A DNA stretch of 6,915 nucleotides. It comes from Candidatus Rokuibacteriota bacterium. Its GTDB lineage: Bacteria; Methylomirabilota; Methylomirabilia; Rokubacteriales; CSP1-6. Each line of letters starts with the position of its first letter. Positions within the stretch are counted from its first letter, which is position 1. Positions 1-6,235 of the stretch are shown piece after piece. The notes beneath the pieces were generated by a model. It had not been told where the DNA came from, ran no database searches, and worked only from the letters and a program-made list of their open reading frames with translations. Location: NCBI GenBank assembly GCA_016201645.1, contig JACQCL010000086.1:1-6915 (forward strand), written 5' to 3'. Made by a program: the position numbers and the translations under genes.

Positions 1-2
1 CT

Positions 3-383
3 TTCCTATGCAGCCAAGCTGCTGCCGAGGTCATGCTGAGAGCCAACGGCGGCAGGATGATAAACATCGGAGACGTAGCGGGCGTGCGCGCCTGGCCCGG
101 CTATATCCCCTATTGCGTGTCAAAGGCCGGGCTTCTCATGCTGACGAAAGCGCTGGCGCTGGCCCTGGCCCCACGGATCCAGGTCAACTGCGTCGCGCCG
201 GGCGCAGTGCTCCTCCCCGACGATTTCCCGCCCCGGCTCACGCGCCGCCTCAAGCGCGAAGTCCCCATGGGTCGCGAAGGCGATCCGGACGACGTGGCGG
301 CAGCCGTCCTCTTCTTCGCCACCGCCCCCGCCTATATCACGGGACAAGTCTTGTTCGTCGATGGCGGAGTAACCGCGCGATAG
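3..383 (+). CDS. Short-chain dehydrogenase/reductase, pteridine reductase-like (5' partial)
   Basis: This is the C-terminal 126 residues of an NAD(P)H-dependent short-chain dehydrogenase/reductase (SDR). The frame is open back to the window edge and the first readable residues (FLCSQAAAEVML) match the SDR helix before the active-site strand, so the N-terminal Rossmann half with the TGxxxGxG motif lies outside. The active-site segment reads NIGDVAG...YCVSK, giving the YxxxK pair at fragment residues 37 and 41. The usual catalytic Ser after the NI strand is an Asp (residue 24), as in pteridine reductases (PTR1/FolM type), and the following WPGYIPYCVSKAGL is typical of that subgroup. NCVAPG and the ending GREGDPDDVAAAV...YITGQVLFVDGG are standard SDR C-terminal motifs. 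Being a pteridine or dihydrofolate reductase is inferred; another SDR substrate is possible. It converges on the lipid kinase gene. Confidence 0.9.
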   Translation, partial: FLCSQAAAEVMLRANGGRMINIGDVAGVRAWPGYIPYCVSKAGLLMLTKALALALAPRIQVNCVAPGAVLLPDDFPPRLTRRLKREVPMGREGDPDDVAAAVLFFATAPAYITGQVLFVDGGVTAR

Positions 384-389
384 GGCGAG

Positions 390-439
390 CCCCCTCACCT
401 CTTCTCCTCTCCCCGGTCGGGAGAGGTAGGGTGAGGGGG
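390..439. terminator. Imperfect inverted repeat between convergent genes, possible bidirectional terminator or dispersed repeat
   Basis: A 10-bp outer arm, ccccctcacc at 390-399, is exactly complementary to ggtgaggggg at 430-439. An inner arm, cctctccc at 406-413, pairs with gggagagg at 419-426 around a 5-nt loop. The bulge between the arms is 6 nt on the left and 3 nt on the right. The element fills almost the whole 56-nt gap between the stop of the reductase and the stop of the kinase, so a role in ending transcription from both sides is reasonable. There is no T-tract, so it is not a classical intrinsic terminator. C/T-rich hairpins of this look are often dispersed repeats in GC-rich genomes; copy number cannot be judged here. 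Confidence 0.55.
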
Positions 440-1333
440 TCAGACGCGGAGGCGGAGGGCGGAGGGGAGAACCGAGACGCGCACAGGGGTCTTGCCGCAG
501 GGCTCGCCGTCCACGTGGAGCGGGAGCGGCGTCTGCGCCTCGATGTCTATCGTCGCCCCCCGGGCGGTGGTGATCTTGGGGTTCGCCAGATGCCGCCCCC
601 GGTACACCGTCGGCAACCAGCGGAGCAATTCCATCCGCCCGAGGTCCCCGATGACGATCAAGTCGAGGACACCGTCGTACGGGTCCGCCGTCGGGGCGAT
701 CTTCATCCCCTGGCCGTAGTAGGGCCCATTGGACACCACCGCCTGAGTGATCGCTCCCGACCAATGACAACGCCCGTCCACGAGGATCGTGGCTGGGGAC
801 GGCCGGTGAACACGGAGCGTCGAAAGAATCGCGCGGACATACGGGGCCTTGCCCGACCCTCGCGCGCGCTCGGCGCGTTCGGCCGTTGCCGCGTCGAAGC
901 CGGCACCCAGCGACATCAGGAAGTGGCGGTGCCGCCCGTCGGGCCACTCGGCGAGACCCACGTCGATCGGCACCTCGCGACCGGCCAGCAGACGCTCGAG
1001 GGCAAGCGGGAAGCGCGAGGGAAGACCGAAATTACGGCGGCAGTCGTTGGCGCGCCCGGCATTGAGAACTCCGAGCGTGACGAGCGCTCCCGCGCTCATC
1101 AGGCCGTTCACCACTTCGTTGACGGTGCCATCCCCGCCGACGGCCACCACCAGCGGCCAGCCGTCCCGGGAGGCTTGCCGCGCCAAGTCGGTCGCCTCTC
1201 CCCGCCGGGTCGTCTCTCTAAACTCGAAGCGGAGCCCGAGGCGCGCAAAGCGGTCTTTGGCGGCAAGCCAGACGCGGGAGGCCCTCCCTCCGCCGGCAGC
1301 GGGGTTGACGATAAAGAACGCCTTTGAGGCTAT
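440..1333 (-). CDS. YegS/DagK-family lipid (diacylglycerol-type) kinase, apparent ATA start
   Basis: This cytosolic or membrane-associated kinase of the DAGK catalytic family phosphorylates a lipid alcohol, probably diacylglycerol or a related lipid, using ATP. From the ATA at 1333-1331 the product is 297 aa, the usual family length. Residues 7-16 (FIVNPAAGGG) form the conserved first strand and turn. GGDGT is at 66-70, followed by NEVVNG (72-77). LGAGFDA lies at 142-148, and the NGPYYGQGMKIAP...DGVLDL block begins near 202. VDGE is at 274-277. The frame has no ATG, GTG or TTG between the upstream neighbour and a TTG at 1186-1184, and starting there would lose the whole VNPAAGGG region, so the upstream start is preferred. 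The ATA overlaps the hydrolase stop as ATAG, and no good Shine-Dalgarno precedes it, which suggests translational coupling or a base change in the start codon. The normal GTGND loop reads GRAND (93-97). The true lipid substrate is unknown. Confidence 0.9.
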   Translation of the reverse strand: MASKAFFIVNPAAGGGRASRVWLAAKDRFARLGLRFEFRETTRRGEATDLARQASRDGWPLVVAVGGDGTVNEVVNGLMSAGALVTLGVLNAGRANDCRRNFGLPSRFPLALERLLAGREVPIDVGLAEWPDGRHRHFLMSLGAGFDAATAERAERARGSGKAPYVRAILSTLRVHRPSPATILVDGRCHWSGAITQAVVSNGPYYGQGMKIAPTADPYDGVLDLIVIGDLGRMELLRWLPTVYRGRHLANPKITTARGATIDIEAQTPLPLHVDGEPCGKTPVRVSVLPSALRLRV

Positions 1334-2013
1334 GGCAGGACGATGCGGCCGCCGCCCATCACGCGCAGGAAGTCCCCGAGGGCGGCGAATCGCATGAATG
1401 GGTTGCCGCGCTTTTCGTTCCCGATGGTGGACGACAGCCCGCCGTAGTTGTGGCCGGGAAAGAGCACGGTCTCGTCGGGGAGCTTCGCGAGCCGCTGGGT
1501 GAGCGAGTAGTACATCTCCGTCGGATCACTGCCGGGGAGATCGGTGCGACCGCAGGAGCCGATGAAGAGCGTGTCGCCGGAGATCAGCCGGCCATCCACC
1601 AGAAAGCACTGGGAGCCGGGCGTGTGCCCCGGCGTATGGAGAAACGTGAGCTCAAGCCGCCCGACCCGGAGCGTGTCGTTCCCGTCCACCTTCACCAGGT
1701 CGGAGCCGTACCCCTTCAGGAACTCGCGCTCGGCTTTGTGGACGTACACCTTGGTCTTGACTTTCTCCAGGAGGTCTTCGACGCCGGGGATGTCCATCCC
1801 GAACAGATGGCCCCCCACATGGTCCTGGTGGGTGTGGGTGACGAGCGCCGCCACGATCGTCATGTCGTCGGCCGCGGCGGTCTGCACGATGGTCTCGATC
1901 TCCCACGCCGGGTCCACCACCACGCACTGCCTCGCGACGGGGTCCCCCACGAGATAGACGAAATTCTGCATGGGGCCCAGCTCCATCTGCTTCAGGTAGA
2001 TCGCGTCGCTCAT
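1330..2013 (-). CDS. Metallo-beta-lactamase-fold hydrolase, GloC/YcbL (glyoxalase II)-like
   Basis: This 227-aa cytosolic protein has the complete metal-binding set of the metallo-beta-lactamase fold: H60, H62, D64 and H65 in THTHQDHVGG, H130 in HTPGHTPGS, D147 in SGDTLF, and H188 in FPGHNYG. The segment CGRTDLPGSD (154-163) and the ending IGNEKRGNPFM are typical of the short, single-domain glyoxalase II relatives (GloC/YcbL), which hydrolyse thioesters such as S-lactoylglutathione. Actual substrate is inferred, and other thioesters are possible. It is less like ETHE1 persulfide dioxygenases, although these share the GRTD motif. The ATG at 2013-2011 is preceded by AGGA with a 7-nt spacer. The stop overlaps the presumed kinase start by four bases, so the two are probably one transcript. 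Upstream, 75 nt with a hairpin separate it from the DUF4340 gene. Confidence 0.92.
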   Translation of the reverse strand: MSDAIYLKQMELGPMQNFVYLVGDPVARQCVVVDPAWEIETIVQTAAADDMTIVAALVTHTHQDHVGGHLFGMDIPGVEDLLEKVKTKVYVHKAEREFLKGYGSDLVKVDGNDTLRVGRLELTFLHTPGHTPGSQCFLVDGRLISGDTLFIGSCGRTDLPGSDPTEMYYSLTQRLAKLPDETVLFPGHNYGGLSSTIGNEKRGNPFMRFAALGDFLRVMGGGRIVLP

Positions 2014-2020
2014 GCCCTCA

Positions 2021-2024
2021 TCCT
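2021..2024 (-). promoter_or_regulatory. Ribosome binding site of the hydrolase gene
   Basis: AGGA on the minus strand with a 7-nt spacer to the ATG at 2013-2011 supports independent translation initiation for the hydrolase after the 75-nt gap. I saw no convincing -35/-10 promoter in that gap. Confidence 0.5.
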
Positions 2025-2065
2025 ACCATCGCAAGCGCGAGCGGAGGCGAGCTACCTTTACGGGC

Positions 2066-2086
2066 ACCCGCCCCTTGCGGGCGGGT
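2066..2086 (-). terminator. GC-rich hairpin just after the DUF4340 stop
   Basis: An 8-bp perfect stem, acccgccc at 2066-2073 with gggcgggt at 2079-2086, encloses a 5-nt loop and begins two bases after the stop codon of the DUF4340 gene (2089-2091). No run of T follows on the minus strand, so termination may be weak or the hairpin may only protect or separate the upstream message from the hydrolase-kinase pair. The hairpin is seen directly; its role is inferred. Confidence 0.5.
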
Positions 2087-2088
2087 CG

Positions 2089-3861
2089 TCAGCCCTGGAG
2101 GTCGTCGGGGATCTTGGGCAGGTCGCCGAGTTGCTTCGGGTCGAGGGCGAAAACCGTCGGTGAACCCCCCGCCCTGACATACACCTTTTCGGCGTCCTTC
2201 CTGCCGACCACGAGGCTGCCCAACTCCTTGCCGTCGGCCTTGTAGAGGGTGACCTCGAACGAGGGCTTGTCCAGGCCGTACCGAGCAGCATCCTCGCCCT
2301 TTGGCGACACGAGCTCCTTCCATCGAAGCACGCGGAGATTGTAGAGGAAATCGGTGACCTTGTTCTCCCTGGCCTTGCCGGCCTTGGGCTCGGTCACCCG
2401 CCAGTCGGTCTCGCCCCTGCGCTCGAGCGACATCGCCTGCCCACCGCTCTTCACGCGCACCCGCTTCACCTCCTTGGGATCGAAGAACGAAAAGAGGGCT
2501 CGGTCGCGCACGTCGGTGGCCGACTTGGCGAGGTCGCGGAGGAGTTGCGCGTCCACGAGCATAACAGGCCCCTGCCCCGTGACCCCCGCATAGGCCATCG
2601 CCTTGCCGCGCCGCGTGTCGGGGGAGGGCGCGAGCAGCAGGGTCTTCGCCGCCGACCGACCCTGCTCCCAGAGGGAGACTCTGACCTCCGGCCTGGCCAA
2701 GTAGCGATCGATGGCCGCCGGCCCATCGCCAAGGAAGCCCTGGGCTCGCATGGAGCGGATCTTCCACAGGAGCCCACCCACCTCGCCGTCATCGGCCTTG
2801 AACGGCTCGGGCGCCACGATCTGCCACTTCTCCCCGTCCTTGGTCAAGAGCACCTTCCCCTTGGGGCTCTCCAGCTCGAGCCGCGCGAGCTTGTCCCGGT
2901 CGTAGTCGAGGACCGTTTTGTCCCGCAACACCGCCACGTTTTTCGGGAGCGCCTCCCAAAGATCGTCGCCGACAAGCAGGACGCTCCCCTCGCCGGGTCG
3001 CATCGCATAGACGCCCTTCTTGGCGGGAGCCGGCTTGCCGAAGAGAAGCGCCTGCGAGGTCCGGTCCTTCTCCTTCCGGAGCGAGAGGCTGACCCGCGTG
3101 GGGCGGTCGAGCCCGTACGGGGCCAGCGACGCCGGCGCGTCAGCCACGAACTCCTTGACCTTCGTGAAGCGGAGCTTGTCCAGGAAATCCGAGATTACGT
3201 CCCAATCTGCCCGGAGGGAGACCGGCTTGGTGATCTTCCATTTCGTCTCGGCTTCAGGCTCGGCCACCAGGAGGTCGCCACCGATCCTGATCTCGAGGCC
3301 CGTAACGTCCTTCCGATCAAACGCCAGGATCGTCTTGTCCCGGTAGTCCGCCACGGGCTTGGTCGTGTCGCGCAGGAGGAAGTCGGAGAGAAGGAACACG
3401 CCGGGCTTGTCTTTCGTCTTGCCGTAGACCCACACCCCCGTCGGGTTTTTCCCGCCGAGGAGGAGGGTGAGCGGCTCACTCTTTCCTTTGACGGTCACGC
3501 CGATGTCCACCACGGGGGGATCGAGACCGAACTCGGGCAGGTTTGTCGGATTGGGATCGATCTCCCGGTCTGCCTTGGCCGTGATCAGGTTCGTGATCAA
3601 GTCCCGGACCGAACTGCCGTCCGCTTTCGTCTTCACGGGTGCCAGGAGGAGCCAGTCGTCGCCCTCCCGCTTCAGACGAAGGGTATTCGCCTTCCGCTTG
3701 AAGACGACCTCCTCCACGTCCTTGGCCTCGACGGTCCAGAGACGACCCTTGGCCGCCGTCGCCCGCTCACGCTCGGGCGCCCAACGGACCTCGTAGAGAT
3801 AATAGAACGTCACGAGGGAGGCAAAGATCAGTCCGAGGGCGAACGTCGTCTTCCAGCGCAT
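2089..3861 (-). CDS. DUF4340 protein, membrane-anchored, four tandem repeats
   Basis: This 590-aa protein has a single N-terminal membrane anchor (about residues 6-23, a hydrophobic run after MRWKT) and a long, charged, probably extracytoplasmic body. The body contains four repeats of about 140 aa. Each has a strand with a Trp-containing motif (DDWLLLAP at 68-75, TKWKITKP at 206-213, EKWQIVAP at 344-351, TDWRVTEP at 485-492), a helix, an F/YGLD-P motif (111, 249, degenerate at 387, 528), a GxxxxxxVY strand, and an ending V-D-x-R-D-K linker (174, 313, 452). This matches the DUF4340 family, which has no known biochemical activity and usually sits beside GldG-like ABC components, as here. The start chosen at 3861 gives a proper signal anchor and has GAGGG five bases upstream; the longer frame from 3912 would add 17 residues of non-conserved sequence covering the hairpin. 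A role as the extracytoplasmic partner of the ABC module is inferred. Confidence 0.9.
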   Translation of the reverse strand: MRWKTTFALGLIFASLVTFYYLYEVRWAPERERATAAKGRLWTVEAKDVEEVVFKRKANTLRLKREGDDWLLLAPVKTKADGSSVRDLITNLITAKADREIDPNPTNLPEFGLDPPVVDIGVTVKGKSEPLTLLLGGKNPTGVWVYGKTKDKPGVFLLSDFLLRDTTKPVADYRDKTILAFDRKDVTGLEIRIGGDLLVAEPEAETKWKITKPVSLRADWDVISDFLDKLRFTKVKEFVADAPASLAPYGLDRPTRVSLSLRKEKDRTSQALLFGKPAPAKKGVYAMRPGEGSVLLVGDDLWEALPKNVAVLRDKTVLDYDRDKLARLELESPKGKVLLTKDGEKWQIVAPEPFKADDGEVGGLLWKIRSMRAQGFLGDGPAAIDRYLARPEVRVSLWEQGRSAAKTLLLAPSPDTRRGKAMAYAGVTGQGPVMLVDAQLLRDLAKSATDVRDRALFSFFDPKEVKRVRVKSGGQAMSLERRGETDWRVTEPKAGKARENKVTDFLYNLRVLRWKELVSPKGEDAARYGLDKPSFEVTLYKADGKELGSLVVGRKDAEKVYVRAGGSPTVFALDPKQLGDLPKIPDDLQG

Positions 3862-3866
3862 AGCTA

Positions 3867-3871
3867 CCCTC
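3867..3871 (-). promoter_or_regulatory. Ribosome binding site deciding the DUF4340 start
   Basis: On the minus strand GAGGG lies 5 nt before the ATG at 3861-3859. It supports this start over the in-frame codon 51 bases upstream. Confidence 0.65.
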
Positions 3872-3894
3872 GGAGGGGGGCTTCGCCCCCCTTC
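3872..3894 (-). other. G/C hairpin in the GldG-DUF4340 intergenic gap
   Basis: Seven perfect pairs, agggggg at 3874-3880 with cccccct at 3886-3892, close a 5-nt loop. One G-T and one G-C pair extend the stem to 3872 and 3894. It lies in the 63-nt gap between the GldG-like stop and the DUF4340 start, and its base abuts the ribosome binding site of the latter. No T-run follows, so partial attenuation, mRNA processing or control of access to the ribosome binding site are all possible. Confidence 0.5.
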
Positions 3895-3924
3895 CAACGA
3901 GGCTTTGCCCACGAGACCATGGCT

Positions 3925-5466
3925 TTAGGTGGAGGCGCGCCGGCGCAGGAACACAGCAATCCCGCACACGGCAGCCATACCGGGCAGGATGACGACCGGG
4001 AGCCAGAAGATCGCCTGTCCCTGGCTCGCGGTGAGGATCACCGGGGCCTGCTTGGTCTCCTTCGGGCGGATCGCGATCAGATTTTCCTCCTCGGCGAGCC
4101 AGCTGACGGCGTTGAGGAAGAAATCCCGGTTCCCGGCGGCGTTGAAGAACTGGTTGGACGCGAGGTTGGAGGTTCCCACGACCACGAGCCGCGCCTTGTC
4201 CATCGTCGCCACAACCGCAACCGGAAGCGGTCCGCTGTTATCCTGGGGGTCACGCGTCAACTGCCCGCGCTGGAGCTCCTCCCGATTGGTCTCCCCCCAG
4301 CTCTCCGGACTGGTCCGGGCCAGCGGCTGCACCGTGACGCCCTTGGGCGGCGTCTTGGCGGGACTGACCGACCGTGTCAACGGGAAGAGCGTCATCTGCC
4401 CCCCCATGTCCCGCGTGATCGGGTGCGATTCGTACTGGCTGACCACGGGCACCTCCGGCCCGATCCCGAACAAGCGGCCCAGCGGATTGAGCTCCACCAC
4501 GAGGTCGTCTCCGAGCGTGATTCCGTACTTCGCCAGGTATTTCTTCAGGCCCTCTGCCTGGAAAGGGTCCACCATCAGCAGCAGTTTGCCGTCGCGGGCC
4601 AGGTATTTGTCGAGCGCCTCCAGCTCCTGGGGGAAGAGGTCGTTCTTCGGGCCCGGCACGATGACCAGCGCTGCCCCGTCCGGAATCTTGGGATCCCGCG
4701 CGAGCAGCAGTTCCTTCACCTCGTAATTGGCCCGCGCCATGGCGGCCTTCGCCTCGCTGAAACCGGGACGCTCGGTGTTGGAGAGCTCGTGCTCACCGTG
4801 GCCCCTGACGACGTAAACGACGCGGTTGCCCTCGCGGGTCACTTTGATCAGGCCGTTCGTCAATTTCTCTTCCTCGGCGTCGGTCACCTTTTCAGACTTG
4901 GTCTTGGTTTCGAGAACCACGGTCCCGTACGACTCCACCCCGTACCGGCGCGCGAGGCCCGGCTCCCGGTCCGGATCCACGCTCTTTCCCTTGAACTTCC
5001 CGCCCGAGTACGACTCGTACTGCCTGAACAGGTCCTCTGCCCCCCGCTTCCCCGGCTGATCCGTCCGATAGAACGCGGTCGCGGTCACGTCGGTTTTGAG
5101 GGATTGAAGAATCTTGATGGTCTGCGGCGAGAGGCTGTGGCGGCGGTTCTCGGTCAAGTCCCACCGGTAGCTGTGACGGGTGACGAGGGCGGACACGACC
5201 ACCACGATCCCGAAGGCGAGGCCGACCATGACCACGGCGTTGAACCAGTACCTCGCGGTCCGGTGGCCGAACCTCTCCTTGATCTCGTTGAATTTCGCGT
5301 ACACGCCGAGGGCCGCCAGCCCCAGGCCGAGCAGGAGGGGGACCGCCCAGAATTGCCGCACGTGGAACGCGAAGAGCTGGACGTCGGACAGCCACATCCC
5401 GATCGGCGCCACCAGCAAGACCGCGCCTGACCAGAGGCAAATGGTGAGAATGACGCGGCGGCTCAT
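3925..5466 (-). CDS. GldG-family ABC-transporter auxiliary protein
   Basis: This 513-aa membrane protein belongs to the GldG/ABC_transp_aux family, the large accessory subunit encoded beside Gld-type ABC transporters. Three N-terminal membrane segments (about 5-23, 41-56 and 77-96) precede a soluble region that starts with the family motif YRWDLTENRRHSLSPQT (100-116). Further family marks are VRGHGEHEL (220-228), the GAALVIVPGP strand (264-273) followed by the LDKYLARDGKLLLMVDP helix and strand (285-301), and the terminal block GNRDFFLNAVSWLAEEENLI (445-464). A C-terminal membrane segment spans about 485-507, so the soluble part (100-484) is probably outside the cytoplasm. Its ATG lies one base after the permease stop (TGA-G-ATG) with GAGGG four bases upstream, so the two are translationally coupled. 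The family has no defined enzymatic activity. In Bacteroidetes the homologue is needed for gliding, but this protein's role here is unknown. Confidence 0.93.
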   Translation of the reverse strand: MSRRVILTICLWSGAVLLVAPIGMWLSDVQLFAFHVRQFWAVPLLLGLGLAALGVYAKFNEIKERFGHRTARYWFNAVVMVGLAFGIVVVVSALVTRHSYRWDLTENRRHSLSPQTIKILQSLKTDVTATAFYRTDQPGKRGAEDLFRQYESYSGGKFKGKSVDPDREPGLARRYGVESYGTVVLETKTKSEKVTDAEEEKLTNGLIKVTREGNRVVYVVRGHGEHELSNTERPGFSEAKAAMARANYEVKELLLARDPKIPDGAALVIVPGPKNDLFPQELEALDKYLARDGKLLLMVDPFQAEGLKKYLAKYGITLGDDLVVELNPLGRLFGIGPEVPVVSQYESHPITRDMGGQMTLFPLTRSVSPAKTPPKGVTVQPLARTSPESWGETNREELQRGQLTRDPQDNSGPLPVAVVATMDKARLVVVGTSNLASNQFFNAAGNRDFFLNAVSWLAEEENLIAIRPKETKQAPVILTASQGQAIFWLPVVILPGMAAVCGIAVFLRRRAST

Positions 5467-5467
5467 C

Positions 5468-6235
5468 TCACCCTCGCCAGCGCTTTGATTCGAGCGACCG
5501 CATGGTCAGAAAGAGCGAGAGCGCGATCACGCTCAGGTAATAGACGACGTCCTTGGTGTCTACCACGCCCTTCCCGAAGTTTTCCAGGTGCTCCGAGATG
5601 GACAGGTACTGGAAGAGCGCCTTCCAGTTGGATCCGGCGAGATCGGCGGCCCACCCGATCACCCAGAAGATCAGCAGCACAACAAAGGTCACAACGCTCG
5701 CGACGATCTGATTCTCGGTGAGCGACGAGACCAAAAGCCCCACGGCGAGGAACGCGCCGCCGAGGAGCACGAGCCCGAGATACCCAGACAGCAGGGGTCC
5801 CCATTCAACCCGCGCGAAATACCCGACGATGATGGGGTAGAGGGCGGTGAAGCCGAGAAGCATCAAGAACAGGCCCATCGCGGCGGCGAACTTGCCCAGG
5901 AGCACCTCGCCTTCCCGGACGGGGAACGTCAGCAGCAGCTCGATCGTCCCGCTCCGCTTCTCCTCGGCAAACAGGCGCATCGTCAGCATCGGCATGAAGA
6001 ACAGCAGGATGATGCCGGTATTGGAAAAGAGAGGGCGCATGACGGCATCGGTGATGTTCAGGTCCCGCGCGAAGACCGGATTCATCGCGGCCTGCATGGA
6101 GGTGAGATTGTAGAAGGCGAAGATCGAGTAGAAGAAGTAGCCCACGATCAACAGGAAAAACGTGAAGACGACGTACGCGACCGGGGAGGTGAAGTAGAGG
6201 CGCATCTCCTTCTTGAAGATAGTCCAGACGCGCAT
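5468..6235 (-). CDS. ABC-2 type transporter permease, GldF-like
   Basis: This 255-aa inner-membrane permease has six predicted membrane segments (about 19-41, 72-88, 113-138, 148-171, 177-197 and 230-246). The cytoplasmic motif RLFAEEKRSGTIELLLTFPV (87-106), between segments 2 and 3, is the hallmark of ABC-2/GldF permeases and contacts the ATPase. The start is the ATG at 6235-6233, which overlaps the ATPase stop as TGATG and has AGGGGG four bases before it. A longer open frame reaching 6427 adds 64 Gly/Pro/Arg-rich residues that merely shadow the ATPase gene, so I reject it. A permease of this kind would work as a dimer with the neighbouring ATPase. The substrate is not evident: export of a polysaccharide, lipid or peptide is possible, and GldG-linked systems are generally uncharacterised. 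Confidence 0.95.
   Translation of the reverse strand: MRVWTIFKKEMRLYFTSPVAYVVFTFFLLIVGYFFYSIFAFYNLTSMQAAMNPVFARDLNITDAVMRPLFSNTGIILLFFMPMLTMRLFAEEKRSGTIELLLTFPVREGEVLLGKFAAAMGLFLMLLGFTALYPIIVGYFARVEWGPLLSGYLGLVLLGGAFLAVGLLVSSLTENQIVASVVTFVVLLIFWVIGWAADLAGSNWKALFQYLSISEHLENFGKGVVDTKDVVYYLSVIALSLFLTMRSLESKRWRG
5471..5475 (-). promoter_or_regulatory. Ribosome binding site of the GldG-like gene, within the permease 3' end
   Basis: GAGGG on the minus strand lies 4 nt before the ATG at 5466-5464 and inside the last codons of the permease gene. This fits the one-base spacing between the two genes. Confidence 0.6.

Noticed and set aside
120..947. A 275-codon minus-strand frame overlapping the reductase and the kinase
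   Set aside because: It is a shadow of the kinase frame and the antisense of the reductase, with no conserved motif, and would leave no room for either real gene.
8..1327. A 439-codon plus-strand open frame across the reductase and kinase genes
   Set aside because: It overlaps two clearly conserved genes in other frames, and its product is Arg/Pro/Gly-rich with no motif.
3862..3912. A 17-residue N-terminal extension of the DUF4340 protein
   Set aside because: It would translate through the intergenic hairpin and place charged residues before the signal anchor. The downstream ATG has a good ribosome binding site.
2545..5430. A 961-codon open frame on the plus strand, antisense to the DUF4340 and GldG-like genes
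   Set aside because: Its translation is low-complexity, rich in R, H, P, D and L, with no recognisable domain. Long antisense frames like this arise from GC-rich codon bias. The minus-strand genes have clear family motifs, membrane segments and ribosome binding sites.
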